Below are positions 36,081-45,058 of a stretch of 64,000 nt of DNA, one piece after another; the stretch's first letter is position 1, and the number at the start of each line of letters is the position of its first letter. The DNA comes from an uncultured Anaerolineae bacterium. GTDB taxonomy: Bacteria; Chloroflexota; Anaerolineae; Aggregatilineales; Phototrophicaceae. The DNA lies in NCBI GenBank assembly GCA_934216615.1, contig CAKQCB010000001.1, positions 558,001 to 622,000 on the forward strand, given 5' to 3'. The notes under the pieces were generated by a model. It saw only the letters and a program-made list of their open reading frames with translations. It was not told the DNA's origin and did not search any database. The translations under genes were made by a program, and so were the position numbers.

Positions 36081-37163
36081 GTGAAGCATTATTATGCTTT
36101 AATCATGGCGGGGGGTGGAGGCACACGTTTGTGGCCGATGAGTCGCAACCAAACGCCTAAACAAATACTTCCGATCATCGAAGAACAATCGATGTTAAGC
36201 GTCAGCGTTGAACGGCTTGCTCCCCTTTTCCCGCCAGATCATATTTATGTTGTCGCAGGTGAGCAGTATAAAGAAGTCTTGCGTGAACATGCGCCGGATA
36301 TACCAGAAGAAAACTTTATCATTGAGCCGTATGGTAAGGATAATGGCCCTGCTGCCCTCTTAGGTATCACACATATCTATAAACGTGATCCAGAGGCTGT
36401 CATCGCCTTTTTAACGGCAGATCATCACATCGCCGAAAAAGATCGTTTCCGTCAAGTCCTACAAGCAGCCGCCAACATCGCCCTAAAAGATTACATCGTC
36501 ACGCTGGGCATTTCGGCATCTTTACCTTCCACTGCCTTTGGCTACATCCAACGCGGTGACGTCATTGAAACGATGGAGGGCTTTAGAATTTATGAGGCCA
36601 AACGGTTTACCGAAAAACCGGATATGCAAACGGCGATTCAGTTCATCCGTTCAGGGAAATACAGTTGGAATAGTGGGATGTTCATTTGGACAGCCAAACG
36701 CGCCATGAGCGAGTTTGCAACCCAACAGCCCGAAATGCACGCGTTGATGTCACAATTAGCGCCGGCCATCGGCACAGATGCCTATACAGAAAAGCTAGAA
36801 GAAATCTGGGAGCCGATCACAAAAATCTCGATTGATTATGCGGTCATGGAAAATGCCGAACGGATGGCCGTCATCCCCGTTGATATTGGTTGGAGCGACG
36901 TTGGAAGTTGGGATGCACTTTTTGATGTTTTGAATCTCGACCAAGACGGAAATGGCTTTAAAGGAAGCGCGCCAAATAAAATCATTATCGACACAAAGCA
37001 TACACTCGTTTATAGTGACAAACTCATTGTGACGATTGGTGTAGAAGATTTAGTGATTGTTGACACGGGGGATGTCTTGATGGTGTGCCACAAAGACCGC
37101 ACTCAAGACGTGAAGAAAGTAGTCTCAACACTGCGTGAATCTAACCAAATTGATTACCTATAA
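36081..37163 (+). CDS. manC: Mannose-1-phosphate guanylyltransferase
   Basis: A 360-residue nucleotidyltransferase making GDP-mannose from GTP and mannose 1-phosphate. The signature GGGGTRLWPMSRNQTPKQIL (about 11-30) is followed by PYGKDNGPAALL, the metal-binding TADHHI (about 115), FGYIQRG, EKPDMQTA and NSGMFIWTA. The C-terminal isomerase (cupin) domain of bifunctional ManC/AlgA is missing, so this is the short form. GTG start with GGAAAGGA upstream. GDP-mannose would supply the glycosyltransferases of the surface cassette and possibly protein or lipid mannosylation. Confidence 0.92.
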   Translation: MKHYYALIMAGGGGTRLWPMSRNQTPKQILPIIEEQSMLSVSVERLAPLFPPDHIYVVAGEQYKEVLREHAPDIPEENFIIEPYGKDNGPAALLGITHIYKRDPEAVIAFLTADHHIAEKDRFRQVLQAAANIALKDYIVTLGISASLPSTAFGYIQRGDVIETMEGFRIYEAKRFTEKPDMQTAIQFIRSGKYSWNSGMFIWTAKRAMSEFATQQPEMHALMSQLAPAIGTDAYTEKLEEIWEPITKISIDYAVMENAERMAVIPVDIGWSDVGSWDALFDVLNLDQDGNGFKGSAPNKIIIDTKHTLVYSDKLIVTIGVEDLVIVDTGDVLMVCHKDRTQDVKKVVSTLRESNQIDYL

Positions 37164-37202
37164 TCTAGAAAAACACATTCAAGAACATTTAGAAGGATGG
37201 GT

Positions 37203-39713
37203 ATGAGCGACCCAATTCAAGCATATTGTGTCAAATGCAAAACCCGTCGTGACATGCTAAACCCAGAAGCGACGTTCACCGCAACTGGAACCCCCGGTAC
37301 GCGGGGAACGTGCGCTGTCTGTGGCACGACCCTATTTCGTATGGGGAAAACGTCAGCACATGAGGGCTTAGAAAAGCCTGCTGTAGTGGCGAAGCCGACG
37401 ACGAGAAAAACACAAAAAACAACAAAAACAGCCACCAAACGAAGCACGACCAAAAGCTCAACAAAGACGACTTCAACCAGCAAGTCGAAGAAGTCAGCAG
37501 GAAAAGGCCGTAAGACAACACGCGGTAAATCTGGTGAGTTTGATGAGAGTAAATTACCCAAGCGGGTAGGCAAATTGGTGATCGTAGAATCACCCGCGAA
37601 AGCCCGAAGCGTGGGACAATATTTGGGAAGTGGCTATACCGTAAAAGCGTCACGCGGGCATGTGCGTGACTTGTTAGTGTCTCAGCTTTCGGTCGATGTA
37701 GAGAATAACTTTGAACCCAAATACCGCGTCACAAACGATAAACGCGATGTGGTCAAAGAGCTTTCTGCGTTGGCAAAGCGCGCGAACGAAATCTATCTTG
37801 CAACCGACCCTGACCGCGAAGGTGAAGCCATCGCATGGCATTTGATTTCTGCGACAGAAATCGAAGATAAACCCGTGAAGCGCGTCGTTTTCCATGAGAT
37901 CACGAAGCCCGCTGTCGCCGAAGCATTTAACCAACCGCGCGACATTGATATGAATCTGGTCAATGCACAGCAAGCCCGCCGTATCATGGATCGTTTAGTG
38001 GGCTTTCCAGTCAGTGAATTGCTGTGGAACAAAGTCCGTAACGGCTTGTCTGCGGGGCGCGTTCAAAGCGTTGCCGTCAGGCTCATCGTAGACCGTGAAC
38101 GTGAAATCGAAGCGTTTGTCCCGCGGGAATATTGGACATTAGACGCAGAACTGGCCAAGCAAGTCAAAAACGGCGTCAAAGAAGCGCGTTCCTTTATGGC
38201 GCGTCTCGTTAAATACGAAGATGATGATGTCGATTTTGGGCACGAAAGCGCCGTAGAACCCCATTTAGCGGTCCTGAAGCGTTCTGAGTACATTGTGCAA
38301 GAAGTGAAGCGTGGTGAGCGCCAACGCAAGCCTTCACCGCCATTTACAACCAGCACCTTACAACAAGAAGCCTCGCGCCGTCTTGGGTTTTCCGCATCAC
38401 GCACGATGTCCGTCGCGCAAATGCTCTATCAAGGTGTGGATGTAGGCACTGCGGGGTCAGCCGGTCTGATCACCTATATGCGTACTGATAGCCTGAACAT
38501 TTCCGAGCAAGCACAAAAAGAAGCGCGTGACTTCATCCACAACCGTTTTGGCAAGCCTTTCATGCCCGCCAAAGCCCCTGTCTATAAGACAAAGAGCAAA
38601 GGCGCGCAAGAGGCACATGAGGCCATTCGTCCAACGGATGTGATGCGCACCCCAGACGCCATTCGCAAGTTTGTCACGACAGATCAATACAAACTCTATA
38701 ACCTGATTTGGCAGCGTTTTGTCGCCAGTCAAATGTCGAATGCGGTCTATAACACTCTGCGCGTAGACATCAACGCAGGCGAGCCGAATAAGAAGAAACC
38801 CTACTTATTCCGCGTCAGTGGCAGCACCATCAAATTTGCAGGCTTTTTAGCCCTCTACGAAGACAGCCGTGATGAAGATATGGCTCAAGACGAGGATGAA
38901 GGCCGTATTCTGCCTGATATGGAAGTCGGCGAAGTGCTGGATTTACGCAAATTATTACCCGAACAGCATTTCACCCAACCGCCACCGCGTTTCACAGAAG
39001 CCACGTTAGTACGTGCGCTCGAAGAATACGGCATCGGACGACCGAGCACCTATGCAAGTACCGTCTCTGTCATCCAAGATCGGGATTATGTCACGACGAA
39101 AGACAAGCGCATGATTCCAACCGATATCGGGCGCTTGGTCAATGATCTTCTGGTGGAATACTTCCCAAATATCATGGACTTCCAATTCACCGCCAAGATG
39201 GAAGATGAATTGGATCAGATTGCGGAAGGTAAATTAGAATGGCGGCCTGCCCTTTCTGAATTCTATGAACCGTTTGAGCGTCAGCTCAATAACGCCCGTA
39301 AAGAGATGCCACGAGTTGAGCAAGTCGAAGAAGTGGGGCGAGATTGTCCTGTGTGTGGCAACCCACTCATCATCAAGTACGGACGGTTTGGGAAATTTAT
39401 CGGCTGTTCAGATTATCCGAACTGCACCCACACCGAACCCTTACTCGAAAAACTTGATGTCCCTTGCCCGCAATGCGGAAAAGAACACGGCGGTGAGATC
39501 ATCGTTCGACGCAGTAAACGAGGCAAAGTATTCTACGGTTGTTCACGGTATCCCGAATGTGATTTCACGAGTTGGAAGAAGCCGTTAAAAACCCCATGCT
39601 TAAATTGTGGTGGTTTGCTGGTCGAACTCAACAAGTACACAGCCCAATGCCAGCAATGCAGTAATAAATATAAAATCAGTGAATTGCCCATTCCCGATAA
39701 AGAAATGGCCTAA
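37203..39713 (+). CDS. topA: DNA topoisomerase I with N-terminal DUF5679 zinc domain
   Basis: An 836-residue type IA topoisomerase that relaxes negative supercoils. Before the Toprim domain there is a fused DUF5679-like segment (AYCVKCK, then CAVCGTTLFRMG) and a Lys/Thr/Ser-rich linker (about 55-115). The core begins KLVIVESPAKARSVGQYLG, with DPDREGEAIAWHL (acidic Mg2+ site), LITYMRTDS (catalytic Tyr) and YGIGRPSTYASTVSVIQDRDYV. The C-terminus has three zinc ribbons (CPVCG, CPQCG, CLNCGG). ATG 37203 is preferred over 37197, which abuts the AAGG. The N-terminal fusion is unusual relative to E. coli TopA. Confidence 0.95.
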   Translation: MSDPIQAYCVKCKTRRDMLNPEATFTATGTPGTRGTCAVCGTTLFRMGKTSAHEGLEKPAVVAKPTTRKTQKTTKTATKRSTTKSSTKTTSTSKSKKSAGKGRKTTRGKSGEFDESKLPKRVGKLVIVESPAKARSVGQYLGSGYTVKASRGHVRDLLVSQLSVDVENNFEPKYRVTNDKRDVVKELSALAKRANEIYLATDPDREGEAIAWHLISATEIEDKPVKRVVFHEITKPAVAEAFNQPRDIDMNLVNAQQARRIMDRLVGFPVSELLWNKVRNGLSAGRVQSVAVRLIVDREREIEAFVPREYWTLDAELAKQVKNGVKEARSFMARLVKYEDDDVDFGHESAVEPHLAVLKRSEYIVQEVKRGERQRKPSPPFTTSTLQQEASRRLGFSASRTMSVAQMLYQGVDVGTAGSAGLITYMRTDSLNISEQAQKEARDFIHNRFGKPFMPAKAPVYKTKSKGAQEAHEAIRPTDVMRTPDAIRKFVTTDQYKLYNLIWQRFVASQMSNAVYNTLRVDINAGEPNKKKPYLFRVSGSTIKFAGFLALYEDSRDEDMAQDEDEGRILPDMEVGEVLDLRKLLPEQHFTQPPPRFTEATLVRALEEYGIGRPSTYASTVSVIQDRDYVTTKDKRMIPTDIGRLVNDLLVEYFPNIMDFQFTAKMEDELDQIAEGKLEWRPALSEFYEPFERQLNNARKEMPRVEQVEEVGRDCPVCGNPLIIKYGRFGKFIGCSDYPNCTHTEPLLEKLDVPCPQCGKEHGGEIIVRRSKRGKVFYGCSRYPECDFTSWKKPLKTPCLNCGGLLVELNKYTAQCQQCSNKYKISELPIPDKEMA

Positions 39714-39731
39714 TTTACTCCCCAAAAAGTC

Positions 39732-39770
39732 AGGGTGGTTTCCCCTTCTAAGAGAAAACCACCCTTTGGT
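39732..39770 (+). terminator. Terminator after topA
   Basis: AGGGTGGTTT (39732-39741) is perfectly complementary to AAACCACCCT (39756-39765), then TTGGTT. Confidence 0.72.
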
Positions 39771-39804
39771 TATAAATTCGTAATGAATTTTTACCTGCCT
39801 CTCT

Positions 39805-39834
39805 TTGCAAATATTCACTAGTCGCGTGTACTAT
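39805..39834 (+). promoter_or_regulatory. Candidate promoter for the proline-rich membrane protein gene
   Basis: TTGCAA (39805-39810) and TACTAT (39829-39834) separated by 18 bp, about 90 bp before the ATG at 39926. This is the only reasonable pair in the 212-bp gap after topA. Confidence 0.4.
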
Positions 39835-39925
39835 ATGAGATGATTTGCGCACCGGTTGCATCTATTTATTGACCTTGTGAGTGAGATGCAGTCCATCAAA
39901 ACCCCAGAGCGAAAGGTCGCAGAGC

Positions 39926-41284
39926 ATGAAGTTTCTTAAAGATAGTTACAACGGCATTTATAAAATTGTCTTAAAACCGTACATGCCTAGACGCAATACC
40001 GTATTAGCAATCATCATTGGCGTGATTGTGGGCCTTGCGTGGGCATATGTGATCGCACCGGTCATCTTCTACGATGCTGATCCGAGTACGCTAGAGCAAA
40101 GTTGGGTTGACGAGTGGGTCAAGTTATTAGCAGACCGTTATGCGACGGCGAACTCGGATGTTAGCGACAACATTCGCGACCTGCTTGCGCAAGTACCCAA
40201 CCCATTAGAGACGATAGATCGCCTCTTGCAAACGCCGGGTGAAGAAGCAAATTATGGGCGATTGAACGACATACGCCCGTTTGCGGTAGAAGCAGAAGCG
40301 ACTGCGGTCGCTGCCCCTGAACCCAATTTAGGAGCGAGTATTCCGCCGTTCATCATTGCCCCGCTTTTACTTGTCGTCATTTTGGTGATCCTCTCGCTAC
40401 TTTGGGGGATGTTGATCAAACCCAACGTGTGGGACCCCTTGGTCAGACGCGCGGGTGGTCAAAAAGAGAGTGAAGAAGTCGTTGCTATCCGCGAGCAAGT
40501 ACAGGCCGCGAAACAAGCCGAATCAACCCTCCGTACCGACTTCACCAGCACCAGTTACGGGACACCCCTCATCCAACGGATGTCGTCCTATATTCTTGGG
40601 CGTGGCAACTATGATGACTCATTCAGCATCGAAGACGCGAATGAGATGTTCTTAGGGGAATGTGGGGCGAGTATTTCAGAAGTGATTGGTACGGGTGACC
40701 CTGAAAAGGCGACCGCCATCGAAGTTTGGTTATTCGACAAAGACGACTATCAACGCACGATGACCAACGTCTTCGCCTCCGAATATGCGTTTAATGACCC
40801 TGCCCTGCGCGCTCGTTTAGAGCCAAAAGGCGAAGTCGTTTTAGCACAGCCCGGCGCGGTGACCGTCCTCGAAACCAACACGTTGCGCTTACAAGCACGC
40901 GTTGTGAACATCGAATATGGTTCGGGTTCATTACCTGCAAACAGCTTCTTCCAAAAGTTGACGATTGAATTTGCCGCGTGGCGTAAAGGGGCAGCAGGCG
41001 CCGTTGCATCACAACCTGTGATGACGACCACAACCACGGTTGTTCAGCAACAACCGGATGCGTTTTATGCGCCACCGCCACAACCTGTAGCACAGACGGT
41101 TGCGCCTCAACAACCCGCGCCACCCCCTCAGCAGGTTGTCTATGCACCGCCACCTGTACAACAACCGCCTGTAAACCCCTTACCTAGCGTAAGCCCATAC
41201 GCGCCACCACCGAGCCAAGTGCCCTCTCAACAAGATGAGGATGATCCTTTTGGCGGGACGGGTAACTTTACACCCATCAGCTAA
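39926..41284 (+). CDS. Two-helix membrane protein with proline-rich C-terminal tail, unknown function
   Basis: A 452-residue protein: a first transmembrane helix (about 25-48), an extracytoplasmic stretch (about 50-145), a second helix (about 155-180), a cytoplasmic domain (about 185-365) that starts with a short coiled-coil-like helix (EEVVAIREQVQAAKQAES), and a Pro/Gln/Ala-rich tail (about 370-452) with many PPP and QQP repeats. The cytoplasmic part holds DDSFSIEDANEMFLGECG and a beta-rich segment. I do not recognise a family; such proteins seem to recur in Chloroflexota. ATG 39926 has AAGG about 8 bp upstream; an in-frame GTG lies 45 bp earlier. Confidence 0.72.
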   Translation: MKFLKDSYNGIYKIVLKPYMPRRNTVLAIIIGVIVGLAWAYVIAPVIFYDADPSTLEQSWVDEWVKLLADRYATANSDVSDNIRDLLAQVPNPLETIDRLLQTPGEEANYGRLNDIRPFAVEAEATAVAAPEPNLGASIPPFIIAPLLLVVILVILSLLWGMLIKPNVWDPLVRRAGGQKESEEVVAIREQVQAAKQAESTLRTDFTSTSYGTPLIQRMSSYILGRGNYDDSFSIEDANEMFLGECGASISEVIGTGDPEKATAIEVWLFDKDDYQRTMTNVFASEYAFNDPALRARLEPKGEVVLAQPGAVTVLETNTLRLQARVVNIEYGSGSLPANSFFQKLTIEFAAWRKGAAGAVASQPVMTTTTTVVQQQPDAFYAPPPQPVAQTVAPQQPAPPPQQVVYAPPPVQQPPVNPLPSVSPYAPPPSQVPSQQDEDDPFGGTGNFTPIS

Positions 41285-41292
41285 ACACAAAC

Positions 41293-41330
41293 AAAAAAGC
41301 GGAAGAAGTTTTCTTCCGCTTTTTTGTTTC
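41293..41330. terminator. Bidirectional terminator between the membrane gene and greA
   Basis: AAAAAAGCGGAAGAA (41293-41307) is perfectly complementary to TTCTTCCGCTTTTTT (41311-41325) with a 3-base loop; usable by both convergent genes. Confidence 0.93.
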
Positions 41331-41344
41331 TTTAGGGTGAGAAG

Positions 41345-41815
41345 TTATTTCACTTTTTTGATTTTGAAGGTGATGTCACCACCGGGGGTTTTAGCGACGA
41401 CTTTATCCCCTTTTTTGTGACCAATCAAAGCGCGACCGATTGGGCTTTCATTTGAAATTTTACCTTCGGCTGGGCTGGCTTCGGCACCGCCCACGATGGT
41501 ATAAACTTCATCTTCATCACTGCCATCTTCAACAATCGTCACCGCAGAACCAATCCCGACAATACCGCTCTCCTCATTCACAGCGATGATCGCAGTACGC
41601 AAGATGTTCTCTAAATATTGAATACGACCTTCCGTAAATGCTTGTTGTTCTTTCGCGTCGTGATAATCTGCATTTTCTTTCAGATCACCCATCGACACAG
41701 CTTCGGAAAGTTTCTTAGCAAGTTCCGGCCGACGTATAGTCAACAAATCATTTAATTCTGTACGTAAAACTTCGGCACCCTCTGGTGTCAAATAGGTAGG
41801 CTCAACCATCGTCAT
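41345..41815 (-). CDS. greA: Transcription elongation factor GreA
   Basis: A 156-residue Gre factor: N-terminal coiled coil (about 1-75) with the LKENADYHDAKEQQAFTEGRI region at its tip, whose acidic residues (D, E) enter the polymerase secondary channel to stimulate transcript cleavage, and a C-terminal FKBP-like domain with SPIGRALIGHKKGD and VKTPGG-like end. Full length. ATG 41815 or ATG 41809 may be used. It shares a bidirectional terminator with the plus-strand gene. Confidence 0.95.
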   Translation of the reverse strand: MTMVEPTYLTPEGAEVLRTELNDLLTIRRPELAKKLSEAVSMGDLKENADYHDAKEQQAFTEGRIQYLENILRTAIIAVNEESGIVGIGSAVTIVEDGSDEDEVYTIVGGAEASPAEGKISNESPIGRALIGHKKGDKVVAKTPGGDITFKIKKVK

Positions 41816-41865
41816 AATTCCTGATCTAATGCTAGTAACTTTGGGAGATAAGTGTAATGCTTTAA

Positions 41866-42720
41866 TTATAGCTGAACTTGCTCTCGGCGGTGACTTGCCA
41901 ATGTCGCAACATTTAAGCGATGTAACCGAGGCGCTGTTCCATTCAGCAAAATTCGGCTCTTACCACAACTTTCAATATCGATATTATCTAAAGCGGCTTG
42001 TGGGTTTTGGCTTAACAACGCTTTATCAACCGCATCACGAAGTCGTTCAAGATACTCGATATCACTTGTTATTTTTTCTTCAACTTCACCCCGTAAAACG
42101 ATGTCCCCGTGGCCTTGAACAATATGTTCGTAACTATCGCCCCGTAAACTGAGTAAAGAAGTCATCAACTCGTCATAGTTGCCATCGATAAAATAAGGCA
42201 CAGGCAAGACCGTATCGGCGCTTAGAAGAATTCGATCTTCGCGAATTAAGCACGAAATCGAATCTGAACTATGGCCGGGGGTTAACCACATTTCTAATGT
42301 TTTGTTTCCAAAGCGGTATTCAAACCGCCCTGAACTAAACGTCTGCGTAGGTAATACAATCTCAATATCCCGTAATTCAGGGGAAGTACGCTTTGCGTTT
42401 TCGAGGCTTTCACGGCCGCGACCATTTAACAAATCATAACAGCGTTGGTGAGCAATCACCTGAGCGCCCGAAAAAAAACACGTACCTGTGCTATGATCGG
42501 CATGATGGTGGCTTAAAATGACGACTTCAACGCGGGAATTTAAACGGGTTTCGACAAACCGCTTAATCCAGCGGGTTTCGTCAGGGTACAGCAAGGTGTC
42601 AAAAAGGATGGCACCCTCTGGGGTTACAATAACAGTCGCGGTGGCTTGAGCATAGAGATCGCTTACAAAAACGATGACATCATCAGCTATACGTTCTCGC
42701 TGCATGAAAGCTTTTTTCAC
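41866..42720 (-). CDS. Metallo-beta-lactamase-fold hydrolase
   Basis: A 284-residue MBL-fold protein with LSHHHADHSTG (HxHxDH, about 70-80), a GHSSDSIS ligand region (about 153), LSADTVLPVP and QGHGDIVLRGE (last histidine). The spacing is that of MBL-fold hydrolases related to class B3 beta-lactamase or SoxH-like proteins. Substrate unknown. GTG 42720 gives the full frame; an ATG at 42705 is also possible. Its promoter lies in the short divergent gap with the receptor-like gene, with a palindrome at the expected transcription start. Confidence 0.82.
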   Translation of the reverse strand: MKKAFMQRERIADDVIVFVSDLYAQATATVIVTPEGAILFDTLLYPDETRWIKRFVETRLNSRVEVVILSHHHADHSTGTCFFSGAQVIAHQRCYDLLNGRGRESLENAKRTSPELRDIEIVLPTQTFSSGRFEYRFGNKTLEMWLTPGHSSDSISCLIREDRILLSADTVLPVPYFIDGNYDELMTSLLSLRGDSYEHIVQGHGDIVLRGEVEEKITSDIEYLERLRDAVDKALLSQNPQAALDNIDIESCGKSRILLNGTAPRLHRLNVATLASHRREQVQL

Positions 42721-42731
42721 TCACAATGATC

Positions 42732-42743
42732 TTCACTAGTGAA
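42732..42743. promoter_or_regulatory. Perfect 12-bp palindrome at the MBL gene start site
   Basis: TTCACTAGTGAA reads identically on both strands and covers the expected +1 of the minus-strand promoter just upstream. An operator for an unknown repressor is inferred. Confidence 0.4.
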
Positions 42744-42747
42744 AGTC

Positions 42748-42776
42748 AGTATAGTGATTGGGGTATTGAAAATCAA
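42748..42776 (-). promoter_or_regulatory. Promoter of the MBL-fold gene
   Basis: On the minus strand TTGATT (42776-42771), 17-bp spacer and TATACT (42753-42748). The expected transcript start falls near 42741, about 20 bases before the GTG. Confidence 0.6.
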
Positions 42777-42837
42777 GGTAAAGACATTTTTCTCTTGTTG
42801 AGACCCTTGTTTTATGTTTTATGAATGAGGTTTATTT

Positions 42838-45009
42838 ATGAATAAAATAAAGCGCATACACCTTTCACAACTCGTCATCCTGTTGATGATGAGTATCGTA
42901 TTGGGTGTATGGTCGATGGGTTCCATCCAAGCACAGCCTGTGTTTCGTATTGGTGTGATTGCGCAAGAAAATAGCCCTCTTGCAAATGGGGTACGCCTCG
43001 CCATCAACAACCTCAATGCGATGGGTGGGATTCAAACCGCAAATGGGACAAGTTTTTATCTCGAAACTGTAGTGCACTCTGTCGAAACTGCGGGGAATAT
43101 GGCGAACGTCGTCAGCCAGTTTCAACTCTCACAAGTGATTGCGGTCATCGGCCCGATCAATAACGATGATGTTTTCAACAACTTAAATCTCTTACAAAGT
43201 CTAAACGTTCCAATTTTAACCCCCGCTACCAGCGACACGATCCTGACGTCTGATGCGACAGGACGGATCATCCGCGTGCGCGCGGCTGACATGACCCAAG
43301 GGCAAGCATTAGCGAATTTTCTGATCCGTGAATTTGCCATTACGGATATTGCGACCATCCAACTGGATGCGGGAAGCACTTCGAATGTCATCGGTTTCTC
43401 AACGGCGGCATCTACATTAGGCGTGACGCCACAACCCGCGTTATTGATGCGTCAAGCGAGCGAACTGCCGAATATTGTTGACCGACTCACCACCACGAAC
43501 AATGAAGTTGTTGCCGCCTTTGGCGACCCCATCAACGCGGCGAATCTTTATACACAACTCAAAACGCACAACTGGGATGGCATTTTCATCTACCCGAACG
43601 CAGATGATCCAGCGTTTCGCGCTGGCGTTCCCGATCATCTACTTGAAGGGATTTTATACAGCAGTTCATGGGTGTTCACCGCCGATGATTCGGTGAGCAA
43701 TGAATTTTTAAATCAATACGTCCGTGAGTACGCCTCAATCCCGAATTCATTGGCCGCCGCTGGTTTTGATGCTGTGCGTCTGCTGGCGAGTGCGCTGCCG
43801 CATCAAGGGGAACTGTTACACAACCTCATCACTCGTGATTATGTGGTTGGGGTGCAAGGTTTACTTCGTCCTGAACAATTTGGCAACGGCGAAACCAGCA
43901 GTAACGTGATTATTGCGCGGATGAACCCCTTCGGAAGTCCAGAAGTTTTAGTGCGCATTGGTGAAGGTACAATTCAACCCACCCCACAACCAATACCCAC
44001 ACGCATCTTCACTATCGTCCCACTCACAGCGACACCCTCCCCCACTAGCACGCCCGAAGGCACGACGATCACGGTGCGCAGTGAATTTCAGAATGTACGC
44101 AGTGGGCCGGGGATGCAATACGATATTCTGGGTCAGCTCAATGTGAATGAGCAAGCACAGGTCATCGGCGCGAATATCGATTACTCATGGGTCGTGATCG
44201 CGTTTCGAGGTCAACAAGGATGGTTAGCAACCTATCTGGTTGAAGTGTTCGGGGACTTGCGAACTGTGCCTATCGTGCCACCGCCCCCCACACCCACGCC
44301 TAATTACACCGCGACCCCGACCCCACAACCGGAGCCGGATTTGGTGATAGAAGGCGCGGCCGTTTTACCTAGCACGATCATCCCCCAACAACCATTCACG
44401 CTGAGTGTGACCGTCCGCAATAACGGTGGCAGTCGCGCCCCAGCGTTCACCATCGGCGCACAGCTCGCGCCTGATAACCTGCGCGTGGAATCGATCATCC
44501 CTGTTTTGGATGCGGGACAAAGCGCCGTTGTACAAATGACTGGCACGCTCAATTTCACGGGGCGTTACAACGCCGCATTAACGGTTGACCCGAATAATCA
44601 AGTATTTGAAGGGGTGAATGGGGAACTCAATAACACGTTTAGTTTCAGCTACGTGATCGACCGCCCCACGCTCACAACCTCACAACGGGTGTTGAATATC
44701 GGCGAAACTGCTGACCTTGAAGGGAATCTCGTTCAAGGTGATTTGAATTGGAATAACGCGACAGGTATCACCCAGTTAGAAGCGATCTTTGGGGCGCAGA
44801 TCGGCATCATGCCCGCCAGTGATTTTTATAACGTCCACTATGATCTGATCAATGTGGGCATCATTAACCGCCCCGCAATTCCGATTTCGGAACTTCAGCC
44901 GAATATGACGTTGGGCATCTTCACAGCCGATGGCAACCGAGGCGTGATCCGCATTGACAGCGTCACCCACGAACAAATCATCTTCACCTATCGCATCTAT
45001 CAAGGCTAA
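42838..45009 (+). CDS. Secreted type-1 periplasmic-binding-fold protein with SH3 and CARDB domains
   Basis: A 723-residue exported protein with signal peptide (about 1-32, AQP after SIQ). Residues 33-370 resemble the Leu/Ile/Val-type binding fold (FRIGVIAQENSPLANGVRLAI, VIAVIGPINNDD, ILTPATSD). Then come a Pro/Thr linker, an SH3b domain (about 406-465; NVRSGPGMQYDILGQL), a second Pro/Thr linker, a CARDB domain (about 495-605; FTLSVTVRNNGGS) and a 110-residue C-terminal region. No LivHMGF transporter genes are near, so it is probably a sensor or adhesion/wall protein instead of transporter bait. GAGG lies 7 bp before the ATG. Confidence 0.78.
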   Translation: MNKIKRIHLSQLVILLMMSIVLGVWSMGSIQAQPVFRIGVIAQENSPLANGVRLAINNLNAMGGIQTANGTSFYLETVVHSVETAGNMANVVSQFQLSQVIAVIGPINNDDVFNNLNLLQSLNVPILTPATSDTILTSDATGRIIRVRAADMTQGQALANFLIREFAITDIATIQLDAGSTSNVIGFSTAASTLGVTPQPALLMRQASELPNIVDRLTTTNNEVVAAFGDPINAANLYTQLKTHNWDGIFIYPNADDPAFRAGVPDHLLEGILYSSSWVFTADDSVSNEFLNQYVREYASIPNSLAAAGFDAVRLLASALPHQGELLHNLITRDYVVGVQGLLRPEQFGNGETSSNVIIARMNPFGSPEVLVRIGEGTIQPTPQPIPTRIFTIVPLTATPSPTSTPEGTTITVRSEFQNVRSGPGMQYDILGQLNVNEQAQVIGANIDYSWVVIAFRGQQGWLATYLVEVFGDLRTVPIVPPPPTPTPNYTATPTPQPEPDLVIEGAAVLPSTIIPQQPFTLSVTVRNNGGSRAPAFTIGAQLAPDNLRVESIIPVLDAGQSAVVQMTGTLNFTGRYNAALTVDPNNQVFEGVNGELNNTFSFSYVIDRPTLTTSQRVLNIGETADLEGNLVQGDLNWNNATGITQLEAIFGAQIGIMPASDFYNVHYDLINVGIINRPAIPISELQPNMTLGIFTADGNRGVIRIDSVTHEQIIFTYRIYQG

Positions 45010-45013
45010 AAAT

Positions 45014-45051
45014 AAAACACCCGCCGTGTCTTATAACGGCGGGTGTTTTTT
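45014..45051. terminator. Bidirectional terminator between convergent genes
   Basis: AAAACACCCGCCGT (45014-45027) is perfectly complementary to ACGGCGGGTGTTTT (45036-45049) with an 8-base loop. Confidence 0.93.
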
Positions 45052-45058
45052 AAGGCAA

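Noticed and set aside
39815..39826. Second copy of the TTCACTAGTGAA palindrome.
   Set aside because: Only TTCACTAGT is present and the second half does not match, so it is not a palindrome.
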